Assembly (NCBI GenBank): GCA_964533705.1
Contig: CAZHMN010000003.1
Location: 22,218 to 86,217, forward strand
Reading direction: 5' to 3'
DNA: 64,000 nucleotides
From: CAZHMN01 sp964533705
GTDB lineage: Bacteria; Electryoneota; B3-LCP
Under the pieces are notes generated by a model. That model worked only from the letters and a program-made list of their open reading frames with translations, did no database searches and had not been told where the DNA came from. Shown here piece after piece: positions 33,565-42,291 of the stretch. Within the stretch, counting starts at the first letter, position 1, and every line of letters starts with the position of its first letter. The translations under genes and the position numbers were made by a program.

Positions 33565-34728
33565 ATGAACGACAGGAAAAATAAACTCGGGCTCGGAATC
33601 AACATTCTGATTCTCTTCGCCACGATTGTCGTCTGCCTTTTCACGGCAGAAGTCGTTCTGCGTTTTGTCTGGAGCGGTTTTCGTCCGGGCGCACATATCA
33701 ATCCCCTAATGGCGTATGACGACACGCTGGGCTGGGCGGGAAAACCAAACTACAATGGCCGGATGATAGAGTCAGGAAGGAGCGTTTCCTGCCAAATCAA
33801 CCAGTGGGGATTTCGGGACGATCAACCAACGACTTTGCAGACGGCGCAAGTCAAAAAACGGTTGATGTTTCTGGGCGATTCCTTCATCATGGGAACCGGG
33901 ATTGCCAAGGAAGATCGAATATCTGAGCTGATCGAAGCGCGCGACTCCTCGTTCATCTCTTACAACTTCGGCATTTTCGGATACAGTACGGATCAGGAAT
34001 TACTGGTATTAAAAAAATACGGACCTATAATAAAGCCTGACATTGTGCTGCTCTTTTTCTGCGCCAACGATCTGATTTACAACGACAGCGATTTGGGTCA
34101 CAGGATACCCAAAGGGCATTATCGGATCCTGAGCGACAGCTCATTGCAACTGGGCAACGTACCCGTTCCCAAGCTTCCAGAACCGAATCCATTGTCAAAG
34201 TGGATGAAAAACAACCTGGCGCTGGTACAAATCACCGATAAGCTGATTTCGCAAGTCTCCTTTAGACAAAAGCAACGGGATTTACGCCCCACGGCAGATG
34301 ACTTGGGATTGGCAAACACGGGGAGCGAACGAGCGGACCTGGATTCGCTTCTTCTGTTTTCACCATCTTCGAAGATCAGCGACCTGACGTATTACCTCTT
34401 ACGAGAATTCCGCGACGAATGTCGGCGGTTGGGTGCTGAATTCATACTATTGGCCATTCCCAGCAACCACCACTGGACGGCGACTCGAGAGGATACGCCT
34501 GCGGAAATCCTGCGGGTATTGAACTGGTGCGCTGACCTCAAAATCGAGGCCGTGGACCTCTTCCCCGCATTTCATAGTGATTATGCAGAAAACCAAAAAA
34601 CACTCTACTTGCCTGATAAAATGCACTGGAATGAACGTGGGAATCAAATAGCGGCGGAAGTCTTATATGACTCCGTGCAAAAGTCTCTAAAAATGAATTC
34701 AGGCGATACCTCTATAGTGCATCGTTAA
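33565..34728 (+). CDS. Membrane-anchored SGNH/GDSL hydrolase-like protein (copy 1)
   Basis: 387 residues. One N-terminal transmembrane segment (NILILFATIVVCLFTAEVVL) precedes a periplasmic SGNH domain: block I LFLGDS-like (RLMFLGDSFIMGTG, Ser), block III FFCANDLIYNDSD, and block V DKMHWNERGNQIA with the Asp-His pair. Its conserved region MAYDDTLGWAGKPNYNG matches the second copy. Such proteins deacylate or acylate cell-surface glycans or lipids; related AlgX/DltD-like proteins act in exopolysaccharide acylation. It lies between nuoH and nuoI with no obvious link to complex I. Confidence 0.8.
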   Translation: MNDRKNKLGLGINILILFATIVVCLFTAEVVLRFVWSGFRPGAHINPLMAYDDTLGWAGKPNYNGRMIESGRSVSCQINQWGFRDDQPTTLQTAQVKKRLMFLGDSFIMGTGIAKEDRISELIEARDSSFISYNFGIFGYSTDQELLVLKKYGPIIKPDIVLLFFCANDLIYNDSDLGHRIPKGHYRILSDSSLQLGNVPVPKLPEPNPLSKWMKNNLALVQITDKLISQVSFRQKQRDLRPTADDLGLANTGSERADLDSLLLFSPSSKISDLTYYLLREFRDECRRLGAEFILLAIPSNHHWTATREDTPAEILRVLNWCADLKIEAVDLFPAFHSDYAENQKTLYLPDKMHWNERGNQIAAEVLYDSVQKSLKMNSGDTSIVHR

Positions 34729-34868
34729 AATATACTGAAGAATAATCGAAAAAAATATAAACTGTCAGACTTTTGGTTCTCTATTATCCGTGGCATACTC
34801 TGAGCAAAGTTTTGAGCTGTGATCTGAGAGTTTCCCGAGATAATCTGCCTGACAGACGTTAATTTCAT

Positions 34869-36062
34869 ATGGAGCTTCAGCCAAAAATGGGTAACAGGTG
34901 GTGGACAAACATTCTTCTCGCTGGAATCAGCACTCTTATATGTCTGCTGCTCTCTGAAGGTGTCGTGCGACTCACCGGCAAGTTTCAGCCCCGGAGCGGT
35001 GGTCTCGCAGATATCCTTATTCATGACGACACACTGGGCTGGCGAGGAATTCCAAACTCAACCAAAATCCATGTCGTCGGCAGAACAGAAACGGAAATAA
35101 AAACCAACGAGATAGGTTACCGCGATAGCCCTCTATCTTTTGCAGAGAACCCCGAAGATAAAAAACGCATCCTTTTCTTAGGAGATTCGTTTTGCTGGGG
35201 ATTCGGGACTCCCCAGGATAAACGGATTTCCGAGTGGATCGAGTCCCTTGATTCCAGGATTGAATCGTATAATTTCGGTATGTTCGGCTACAGTACGGAT
35301 CAAGAGTTATTGACCCTCCGTATGTATGGCGATAAGGTCCAACCGGATATAGTCGTTCTATTGTTCTGCATAAATGACCTGTTAACCAATGATAGTGATG
35401 AGGGGCACCGTTTGCCAAAACCAAGATTTTCGCTTTCAGAAAATGGCACATTGAAATTGACAAATATACCGGTGCCGCGTGTTTCCAAATCAGACAAAGC
35501 AATAAACTGGCTCCGAGGCCATTCGGCACTCTTCAACGCGGCTGAACGCACGACACTGCTGATTCAAGAAAAGCTCGCGCTGAAAAAGCAGCGGCAGTTG
35601 GCTGAAAAGTCAGATGAATATGGCCGATCTGAGACCCCTGTCTCGAAAAGTGATTTGCAGTCTGGTTTGCTGAAAAGAGGATTTGATGGCACAGGTATCA
35701 CCAAATATCTGTTGCGCGATATTCAAGCAGAATGCAATCGGTTGGGAGCATCTTTTATCTTGTTAATGGTGCCCAGCTCCATGATTTGGACCCAGCGCCA
35801 TGCCGAGACCCCGCCTGAAGCTATTCTGGTTCTCGATTGGTGTCGGGAACTTGGCATCCATGCGTTTGATCTCTTCCCTATTTTTCACGAGCGCTATAAG
35901 CAGACGGGCGAAAACCTCTATGTAGATGACTTTCAAGATCGCATGCACTGGAACGAGAATGGACATAAATTAGCCGCAGAGGCTCTCTACCCTCATTTAA
36001 TGGAAACCTTGACGAATAACGGTGTTGAATCATCCCCCGAATTGCACAGCGAGGAAAACTGA
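34869..36062 (+). CDS. Membrane-anchored SGNH/GDSL hydrolase-like protein (copy 2)
   Basis: 397 residues and clearly paralogous to copy 1. N-terminal membrane segment (NILLAGISTLICLLLSEGVV), then ILFLGDSFCWGFG, a shared MFGYSTDQELLTLRMYG segment, FCINDLLTNDSDEGHR and DRMHWNENGHKLAAEAL. A 140-bp AT-rich gap separates the copies. Its stop lies 20 bp before the nuoI ATG. The pair looks like a tandem duplication inserted in the nuo cluster. Confidence 0.8.
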   Translation: MELQPKMGNRWWTNILLAGISTLICLLLSEGVVRLTGKFQPRSGGLADILIHDDTLGWRGIPNSTKIHVVGRTETEIKTNEIGYRDSPLSFAENPEDKKRILFLGDSFCWGFGTPQDKRISEWIESLDSRIESYNFGMFGYSTDQELLTLRMYGDKVQPDIVVLLFCINDLLTNDSDEGHRLPKPRFSLSENGTLKLTNIPVPRVSKSDKAINWLRGHSALFNAAERTTLLIQEKLALKKQRQLAEKSDEYGRSETPVSKSDLQSGLLKRGFDGTGITKYLLRDIQAECNRLGASFILLMVPSSMIWTQRHAETPPEAILVLDWCRELGIHAFDLFPIFHERYKQTGENLYVDDFQDRMHWNENGHKLAAEALYPHLMETLTNNGVESSPELHSEEN

Positions 36063-36081
36063 AGATACCGGAAGTAAAGTT

Positions 36082-36678
36082 ATGCCGAAAATTGACTACC
36101 ACAACCTGCAGGTTAACTACCCAACCTCGGTGCAGAAGGCCGAGATGGGTTTATGGGAAAAAATTTATTACCCGGAAGTAATCCGAGGATTGGGCATCAC
36201 CACCTGGCACTTTGTCCGCAATATGGCCGTCCACATCGCCCACCTATTCGGCCTGGCTAAAAACTCCCGAGGCGCAGTCACCTACCAGTACCCGGAAGAA
36301 CGCCGCCCCATACACCACCGCTATAGAGGGCGTCACCGTTTAATGAAAAAACCCGATGGATCCGAGCGCTGCACCGCCTGCATGCTCTGTGAAACCATCT
36401 GCCCGACCAACTGCATTTATATCGTGCCGGAAGAACACCCCGATCCCACGGTGGAAAAACATCCTAAAAGCTATGAAATTGACATCCTGCGCTGCTGTTT
36501 CTGCGGCTATTGCGTGGAAGCCTGTCCCTGCGACGCCATCCGCATGGATACGCAGGTGGTGGAAATCGCCGGCTGGGATCGCACTAAAATGATCTACGAT
36601 AAGGATTACCTGATGAAGGACATCGAAGGTCCGGGCGCCCCTCCCGAAGACGACCCACCGCAATGGTGGTTAAGGTAG
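36082..36678 (+). CDS. nuoI: NADH-quinone oxidoreductase subunit I
   Basis: 198 residues from ATG 36082. It carries two [4Fe-4S] clusters (N6a/N6b): CTACMLCETICP and CCFCGYCVEACP. The N-terminal amphipathic segment (EVIRGLGITTWHFVRNM) contacts the membrane arm. It is the last nuo gene here; nuoJ, K, L, M and N are absent, so the proton-pumping arm must be encoded elsewhere. Confidence 0.95.
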   Translation: MPKIDYHNLQVNYPTSVQKAEMGLWEKIYYPEVIRGLGITTWHFVRNMAVHIAHLFGLAKNSRGAVTYQYPEERRPIHHRYRGRHRLMKKPDGSERCTACMLCETICPTNCIYIVPEEHPDPTVEKHPKSYEIDILRCCFCGYCVEACPCDAIRMDTQVVEIAGWDRTKMIYDKDYLMKDIEGPGAPPEDDPPQWWLR

Positions 36679-36753
36679 GAACAATTTAAGCATGGCGCAT
36701 TCGACTCCTCCAAACGGGATAAACATAAATTTCCAACAATAGAGCTAGGGTGC

Positions 36754-36772
36754 CCCACAGCTCTGCTGTGGG
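36754..36772. repeat. Short palindrome after nuoI
   Basis: CCCACAGC-TCT-GCTGTGGG, an 8-bp perfect stem with a 3-nt loop and no T run. Most likely an extragenic palindrome; it might also act as a 3' end of the nuo transcript. Confidence 0.5.
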
Positions 36773-36815
36773 AAGGTAGCAACCATAGGATCGGTTATAA
36801 CGTATATATACAACT

Positions 36816-37652
36816 ATGATTCTGGGCGCCCATGTTTCCATTGCCGGCGGCGTTGAAAACGCCCCTCTAAACGGTCAGAAGATCGGCTGCGACGCCATCC
36901 AGATGTTCGCTAAAAACCAGACGCAGTGGAAGGCAAAACCCTACACCGAAGAGAACATTAACGGCTTCAAGAATAACCTGAAAACATCGGGCATTCAGAT
37001 CGTCGTCATTCACGATTCCTACCTGATCAATCTCTGCGCCACAGACGCCAATAAGCTCCGCATGTCTATCGAAGCTTTCATTGATGAACTGGAACGCGCC
37101 GAATCGTTAGGAGTCCCCTATGTCGTTACCCATCCCGGATCTCATCTCGGTAAAGGTGAAGAATGGGGCGTCTCGAAAATCGCCGAAAGCCTGGACGAGA
37201 TTCACGAACGAACTCCGGGATTCAAGGTCATGACGCTGCTCGAAACAACCGCGGGGCAAGGCACCAATCTGGGCTTCACTTTCGAACAGCTCGCCGCCAT
37301 GCGAGATAAGGTAAAAGCAAAAGAGCGCATTGGCTTCTGCGCAGATTCCTGCCACATGTACGCCGCGGGATACGACCTCAAAACCCGGCAAGGATACCAA
37401 GACACCTGGAAACGTTTCGATGACCTCATCGGCCTCAAGCATTTAAAAGCTTTCCATCTGAACGATTCCAAAAAAGACCTCGCCAGCCGAGTGGATCGCC
37501 ACCACCACATCGGGGAAGGCTTTCTAGGGCTGGACCCTTTTCGCTGGCTGCTCACCGATTCCCGCTTCGCTGACATCCCCGGCCTCCTGGAAACGCCCGG
37601 CGGTGAACCCGACTTCGCCCGTAATTTGAAGCTCCTCCGTTCGCTGCTCTAA
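36816..37652 (+). CDS. nfo: Endonuclease IV (AP endonuclease)
   Basis: 278 residues, full length. It cuts DNA 5' to abasic sites in base excision repair. Zn-site motifs in order: MILGAHVSIAGGVENAP, THPGSHLGKGEEWG, MTLLETTAGQGTNLG, FCADSCHMYAAGYDL, AFHLNDSKKDLASRVDRHHH and LLETPGGEPD. No Shine-Dalgarno is obvious. Unlinked to nuo function. Confidence 0.95.
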   Translation: MILGAHVSIAGGVENAPLNGQKIGCDAIQMFAKNQTQWKAKPYTEENINGFKNNLKTSGIQIVVIHDSYLINLCATDANKLRMSIEAFIDELERAESLGVPYVVTHPGSHLGKGEEWGVSKIAESLDEIHERTPGFKVMTLLETTAGQGTNLGFTFEQLAAMRDKVKAKERIGFCADSCHMYAAGYDLKTRQGYQDTWKRFDDLIGLKHLKAFHLNDSKKDLASRVDRHHHIGEGFLGLDPFRWLLTDSRFADIPGLLETPGGEPDFARNLKLLRSLL

Positions 37653-37659
37653 CCCCATC

Positions 37660-37866
37660 ATGCAGCATCACCCGGAAGAAATTCGCACCCTGCTTCAAGG
37701 CACCATTGCAGACGCCACTGTTACGGAAGTTTATAGAGCGCGGAAGACTCCCCTTGGAGGAACGGCGAGGACGGTTTATATCGTGGATAAAGACGGCATT
37801 ATCCGCTATGCCAAGCGGGGTATGCCCAGGGACGAAGAACTTCTGGATGTACTTAAAGGGTTTTGA
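37660..37866 (+). pseudogene. C-terminal fragment of a peroxiredoxin-like (AhpC/TSA, Bcp-type) gene
   Basis: 68 residues; the last ~30 (GTARTVYIVDKDGIIRYAKR followed by a GMPRDEELL segment) match the end of thioredoxin-fold peroxidases, where this strand-turn-strand follows the active-site Cys domain. The catalytic N-terminal half is missing; the visible ATG is in a short leader (MQHHPEEIRTLLQG). It is probably a decayed gene in an oxidative-stress group with nfo and a rubrerythrin-like protein, though a translated short protein cannot be excluded. Confidence 0.55.
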
Positions 37867-37895
37867 ATCGAAAAAAGCTAAAATCGCTAAAATTC

Positions 37896-37924
37896 TTGAT
37901 ATGACGCCTGCTTTTTATTACATT
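37896..37924 (+). promoter_or_regulatory. Predicted promoter of mini-rubrerythrin
   Basis: TTGATA (37896-37901), 17 bp, TACATT (37919-37924), 37 bp before ATG 37961. Confidence 0.5.
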
Positions 37925-37960
37925 GCTCAAAGAACGGCCGTTATAAGGGAGGAAGGTTAG

Positions 37961-38167
37961 ATGGTCAATCAAACGATGACGCCCCAGGAAGCCTTGCAGC
38001 TCGCTCTGGAGCGCGAAAAAGACGCCGAGGAATTTTACCTGAATACCGCCAAAAGTTTACAGGACGAGAGTTCCCGCAAGATGTTCGAATTTCTAGCCGG
38101 CGAAGAGCGCAAACACCGGCGCATCATTCAGGATGAAATAGACAAAAATTTCATGAAGGAAATGTAA
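37961..38167 (+). CDS. Short rubrerythrin/ferritin-like protein
   Basis: 68 residues. It contains one ferritin-like helix pair with LALEREKDAEEFYLNTAK (Glu ligand motif ExxxxxFY) and FEFLAGEERKHRRII (ExxH). Full rubrerythrins have four helices with two such pairs plus a rubredoxin domain; here only half is present, so a di-iron site would need a dimer. GGAGG lies 8 bp before the ATG and a strong terminator follows, so it is expressed as a unit. Likely role: peroxide or iron handling. Confidence 0.75.
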   Translation: MVNQTMTPQEALQLALEREKDAEEFYLNTAKSLQDESSRKMFEFLAGEERKHRRIIQDEIDKNFMKEM

Positions 38168-38191
38168 CTGCAACCGCTTTGAGAAACGAAG

Positions 38192-38220
38192 CCCCCTGGT
38201 CTTTGCATCCAGGGGGTTTT
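38192..38220 (+). terminator. Intrinsic terminator after mini-rubrerythrin
   Basis: Perfect 8-bp stem CCCCCTGG/CCAGGGGG (38192-38199, 38209-38216) followed by TTTT. Confidence 0.85.
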
Positions 38221-38266
38221 CAGCTCCAGAAATTTGGCTGGAGGCTATCCCAAAGGTCCATGCAAC

Positions 38267-39655
38267 TTAATGCCCCCTCCCCCGGATCACGATGCCCATC
38301 GTGGAAAAAATGATCTTCAGATCCAGCGCCAGAGACATGTTCTCTAAGTAGAAAAGATCATAGCGCAGCTTGTCAATTACGTCGGTCAGCGATTCGTCAT
38401 ACTTGTGCTTGACCTGCGCCCAGCCGGTGATGCCGGGCTTGACGTTTAAGCGGCGTTCGTAAAGGGGGATGGCTGTACGAAATTCATCAACGAAGGAGGG
38501 TCTTTCCGGGCGGGGGCCGACCAGCGACATGTCACCTTTTAATACGTTGATAAACTGGGGGATCTCATCCAGATGCAGTTTCCTTAAAACCCGTCCAACT
38601 CGCGTAATCCTGGGATCGTTTTTCCCCGCCCATACCGGGCCGGTCTTGGCTTCCGCATCCTGAACCATAGAGCGGAATTTGTACAGAGTGAAGATCTGTC
38701 CACCTCGACCCACGCGCTTCTGCACATAGAGAATCGGCCCTTTAGAATCGAGCCGAATTGCCAGAGCGATCAAAGCCAGGAATGGAAATCCTATGACCAA
38801 CACACATAAAGACACAATGATGTCCAGAAAACGCTTCAGTGAGCGTTCCCAGGGTGAAAGAATATCGGGAAAAACTTCGATCAGCGGTACGCCGCGCACC
38901 TGAGCGGTGCGCACCTGGCCGTAGAGTGTATCCGTCAAGTCGGGCAATATCTTGATGCCGACGCGCAGGTTGGCCAGCCTGGAAATGATAATGGGAACCT
39001 GCTCGCGTTCATTCGGTGCCGGGGCCAAAATGGTCTCCCGAATCGCCAGCTTTCGTACCACCTCCTCCAACCCGTCCAGACCTGATATGACTTTCACACC
39101 CAAATATTCATCGTCCACGGCGCCGTTCAGAAAGCCGCAGACCTTATACCCGACGTCTGGAACGTTTTGAATCTGCCGCAGAAATGATTTCGCCCTCTCG
39201 TTGAATCCGACGATGAGCGCGTTCCTGAGCCCGATGCCCTTGGCGAGCAGTCTCCGTTGTACCTGCCGGATGATCGTTCGTCCGCAACCGGCGAAAATAA
39301 CAATAAATCCCCAGTAGGACATCAATACCACCCGGCTGGGGGACAGCGGTCGGCGTAGATCAATCGTAACCAGAAAAATGATGAAAATCCCGACGATGGA
39401 CGCCTTGGCAACGTTGAAGAAGATGTCCACTGTCCCCTGACCGTAAAGCGTGCGGTACATGCCGCGCAGCAAAAAGATGACCATCCAGCCGCTGGAAACG
39501 ACGAGAGAAGGGATGAAAAGATGGCGGAATTCGGGCGCCACGGTTTGCGAGAAGAGTCCCGAATGATAACGCAGCAAATAAGAAGCGAGATAAGCCAGAT
39601 TCAGAGCTATAAAATCCACCGCGAAGAGCGCTATTTTTTCACGGGATATCTTCAC
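38267..39655 (-). CDS. Undecaprenyl-phosphate glucose/galactose phosphotransferase (priming sugar transferase)
   Basis: 462 residues of the WcaJ/CpsE type that load the first sugar-1-phosphate on undecaprenyl phosphate. Five N-terminal membrane helices and a CoA-binding-like middle domain (NALIVGFNERAKSF) precede the C-terminal bacterial sugar transferase domain. That domain has KRFLDIIVSL, LYKFRSMVQDAE, the motif KLHLDEIPQFINVLKGDMSL and VGPRPERP, then KPGITGWAQV. Its ATG overlaps the rfbB stop by 4 bp (ATGA), so the two are coupled. Starts exopolysaccharide or O-antigen synthesis. Confidence 0.9.
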   Translation of the reverse strand: MKISREKIALFAVDFIALNLAYLASYLLRYHSGLFSQTVAPEFRHLFIPSLVVSSGWMVIFLLRGMYRTLYGQGTVDIFFNVAKASIVGIFIIFLVTIDLRRPLSPSRVVLMSYWGFIVIFAGCGRTIIRQVQRRLLAKGIGLRNALIVGFNERAKSFLRQIQNVPDVGYKVCGFLNGAVDDEYLGVKVISGLDGLEEVVRKLAIRETILAPAPNEREQVPIIISRLANLRVGIKILPDLTDTLYGQVRTAQVRGVPLIEVFPDILSPWERSLKRFLDIIVSLCVLVIGFPFLALIALAIRLDSKGPILYVQKRVGRGGQIFTLYKFRSMVQDAEAKTGPVWAGKNDPRITRVGRVLRKLHLDEIPQFINVLKGDMSLVGPRPERPSFVDEFRTAIPLYERRLNVKPGITGWAQVKHKYDESLTDVIDKLRYDLFYLENMSLALDLKIIFSTMGIVIRGRGH

Positions 39656-40659
39656 AGCCCGTATTGCTCCTTGTAATAAGACTGATATTCTCCGCTTTTA
39701 ACTCGCCGCCACCAGGTTTTGTTCTCGACATACCAACGGACGGTCTGTTTTAACCCGGAGGCAAAATCGTAGGCAGGTTCCCAGCCAAGTTCATTTCTGA
39801 TTTTAGAGGCATCAATGGCGTAGCGCCGGTCGTGGCCGGGACGATCCTTCACGAAAGTAATCAATGATTCGGGTTTATTTAGAATGCGCAGAAGCTCTTC
39901 GACCAACGCCAGGTTGTGCCATTCATTCGATCCACCGATGTTGTATACTTCGCCGCTTTTCCCCTTCTCCAGCGCAGCCCAGACCGCCCGGCAGTGATCT
40001 TCCACGTGCAGCCAATCTCGCACGTTCATGCCATCACCATAGATTGGAAGCTGCTTGTCTTCCAGCGCATTGGTGATCATCAGAGGGATCAACTTTTCGG
40101 GGAATTGGTAGGGGCCGTAGTTATTTGAACAGCGGGTGATCACCGCATTCATCCCGTAGGTGTGGACGTAAGCCCGCACCAGAAAATCGGCGGCAGCCTT
40201 GGAAGCTGAATAGGGACTGTTCGGCGCCAGAGGCGTCTCTTCGGTGAAGGCGCCGGTTTCCGGTAGAGAGCCGTACACTTCATCTGTGGATATTTGTACG
40301 AACCGGTTGACGTTGTACTTTAGCGACAGATCCAAAAGATTCTGAGTGCCGACGATGTTGGTTCGGAGGAAAACAGAAGGTCCCGTGATGGAGCGATCCA
40401 CATGGGTCTCGGCGGCGAAGTTGATCACGGCGTCAAACCGGGTATCCTGAAAAAGGGGCTCCAGAGCTTCATAGTCGGCGATGTCCGCTTTGAAAAAACG
40501 GTAACGCGGATTCTTTTCCACCGTTGTTAAGTTCTCCAGGTTGCCGCAGTAGGTCAAAGCATCAACGTTGACGAGGGAAACTTCGGGATGTTCTCGCAGC
40601 ACGTAATGGACGAAATTCGAGCCGATAAAACCGGCTCCGCCGGTGACAAGTAAGTTCAT
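39652..40659 (-). CDS. rfbB: dTDP-glucose 4,6-dehydratase
   Basis: 335 residues, SDR fold. NAD motif GGAGFIGSNFVHYVL, active-site ISTDEVYGSLPET (Thr-Asp-Glu), YSASKAAADFLVRAYVHTYG (Tyr-xxx-Lys) and NNYGPYQFPEKLIP. Makes dTDP-4-keto-6-deoxyglucose for deoxysugars such as rhamnose. Ends KEQYGL. No rfbA, C or D is in the window. Confidence 0.95.
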   Translation of the reverse strand: MNLLVTGGAGFIGSNFVHYVLREHPEVSLVNVDALTYCGNLENLTTVEKNPRYRFFKADIADYEALEPLFQDTRFDAVINFAAETHVDRSITGPSVFLRTNIVGTQNLLDLSLKYNVNRFVQISTDEVYGSLPETGAFTEETPLAPNSPYSASKAAADFLVRAYVHTYGMNAVITRCSNNYGPYQFPEKLIPLMITNALEDKQLPIYGDGMNVRDWLHVEDHCRAVWAALEKGKSGEVYNIGGSNEWHNLALVEELLRILNKPESLITFVKDRPGHDRRYAIDASKIRNELGWEPAYDFASGLKQTVRWYVENKTWWRRVKSGEYQSYYKEQYGL

Positions 40660-40783
40660 GCTTTTTGTTACTATTCCTGTCTTTAGACTTTGAATGAATT
40701 ACAGTGACGGCCGGTTCCCAGACATGTTCATGAATTCACGACGTTTTTGGGGGAGATAATTTTGGTGTGTCCAGTGATATCTC

Positions 40784-41644
40784 TTACACTTCCAAATACC
40801 TCCCCACCGCCAGCAGAGCCCCAAGCATCCCCAGCGCACCGCCGACGATAACCAGCAGATAGGGATGGGAAACCGTTATTTCCATTCCGTTGCTCATGCT
40901 GACTCGAATTAACGCTCCAACACCTAAAATCAATGCCGAACTCAATAGTCCGCCGACTAATCCCAAAATGGTCCCCTGCACCAAAAAAATCGCCCGGAGC
41001 ATACCCGGGGTGGCACTCAACAGGGACATCAAGTGCAGTGATTCATGCTGGCCGTCAATCTTCAGGCGAATAGCATTAAACGTCAATCCCACCGATAAGA
41101 TAATGGCGAAAAGACCGCCGCCCAGACCCCACAACGCCAGTTTTCCCATGCCGGAATACACCATCTCAAGAAGCTCCCGGTCGTAAATTACGTCGTCAAT
41201 ACCCTTCAGCGCCAGAAGGCTTTCAACCACTAATTCGGCCGAATCCGGCTGCATCTGGGACGCAGGAAGATCAATCCGAAAAGAGGCGGGAAGAGGATTC
41301 TCCTTTAAGATATTAAAAAGCTCAGGATCAAATTCTCTGGCGAACGTTGCCGCAGCACTGTCACGCGAAATATAGGTGATCCCCCAGCGAGGATCAATCT
41401 CTCTAATGGCCTCTTTCAACAATGGATGCTCGGTTTCAGGAATCGCCGGGGAGATAAAGACTTCAAATTGTAGCGATTCCAGAAGACCTTCTGCTGCTCT
41501 CTGAAGGTTAATGGCTCCGTAGCCGAAAAAACCCAAAAAGGAAACCGCCAGCGTTAATGCCGCGACGGCGACGAAGGAATGAAAGATGGATCGCCTTAAG
41601 CCTTCCAGACCCTCCCGCAGTGCAAATGCAATCCAGAGCTTCAC
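40784..41644 (-). CDS. ftsX: Cell division ABC-type permease FtsX
   Basis: 286 residues. N-terminal membrane helix, periplasmic domain (~residues 50-160), then three helices including AIILSVGLTFNAIRLKI and the C-terminal GALGMLGALLAVGRYLEV. With FtsE it controls peptidoglycan hydrolases at the septum. Its start overlaps the ftsE stop by 4 bp; it is the last gene of a six-gene run starting at the STAS gene. Confidence 0.9.
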   Translation of the reverse strand: MKLWIAFALREGLEGLRRSIFHSFVAVAALTLAVSFLGFFGYGAINLQRAAEGLLESLQFEVFISPAIPETEHPLLKEAIREIDPRWGITYISRDSAAATFAREFDPELFNILKENPLPASFRIDLPASQMQPDSAELVVESLLALKGIDDVIYDRELLEMVYSGMGKLALWGLGGGLFAIILSVGLTFNAIRLKIDGQHESLHLMSLLSATPGMLRAIFLVQGTILGLVGGLLSSALILGVGALIRVSMSNGMEITVSHPYLLVIVGGALGMLGALLAVGRYLEV

Positions 41645-42291
41645 TCGATCAGTCTCCCATTTCTGAGGTGAAGCGTTCGGTGCGCCAATCCTTGGTAGGG
41701 GTCGGGAATGTGGGTCGCGGCCAGAATGGTCATGCCTTCCGCGTTGATTTGACGCAGGTGTTCGAGGACCTCGGCGCTCGCTTCTGCATCAATGTTGGAC
41801 AGGGGCTCATCGGCCAAAAGGATAAAGGGGCGGGCAACCAGGGCCCTCGCGATCGCAGCCTTTTTCTGTTCGCCGGAAGAAAGTTCGCCGGGAAAGGCGC
41901 GACCGCGATCTTTCAAACCGAACCGAAACAGAAGCCGGTTGACCTGAAGATGGGCGTTCCTGCTTTTCCAACCGGCAATCCTGAGGGGCAGAGCAACGTT
42001 ATCGAAAACATTTCGATCCGGAAGCAACCTCGGCTCCGGAAAAACGATCCCCATCTTTTGCCGCAGCAGGGCTAACTCACGTTTGCGGTTGTAGTGCTGA
42101 AATTGACCTTCGATGAGTATTTGTCCTGAATCGGGGATAAGCTCGAGATAGATTAGCCGTAACACGGTGGTTTTGCCCGCTCCCGTTGGCCCCGCCAACA
42201 GGACGAATTGGCCTCTTTCTATTGAAAAAGAAACGCCCTTAATCCCGCGACCGGGTAGGTGTTCCAGGGATACATTCAGAAATCGAATCAT
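41641..42291 (-). CDS. ftsE: Cell division ATP-binding protein FtsE
   Basis: 216 residues. Walker A GPTGAGKTT, signature LSSGEQKKAAIARALV, Walker B FILLADEPLSN (D-E) and switch His in LAATHIPD. Opens with RFLNVSLEHLPGRGIKGVSF, typical of FtsE. It is immediately downstream of coaD, whose stop codon shares its last base with the ftsE start codon. Confidence 0.93.
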   Translation of the reverse strand: MIRFLNVSLEHLPGRGIKGVSFSIERGQFVLLAGPTGAGKTTVLRLIYLELIPDSGQILIEGQFQHYNRKRELALLRQKMGIVFPEPRLLPDRNVFDNVALPLRIAGWKSRNAHLQVNRLLFRFGLKDRGRAFPGELSSGEQKKAAIARALVARPFILLADEPLSNIDAEASAEVLEHLRQINAEGMTILAATHIPDPYQGLAHRTLHLRNGRLIE

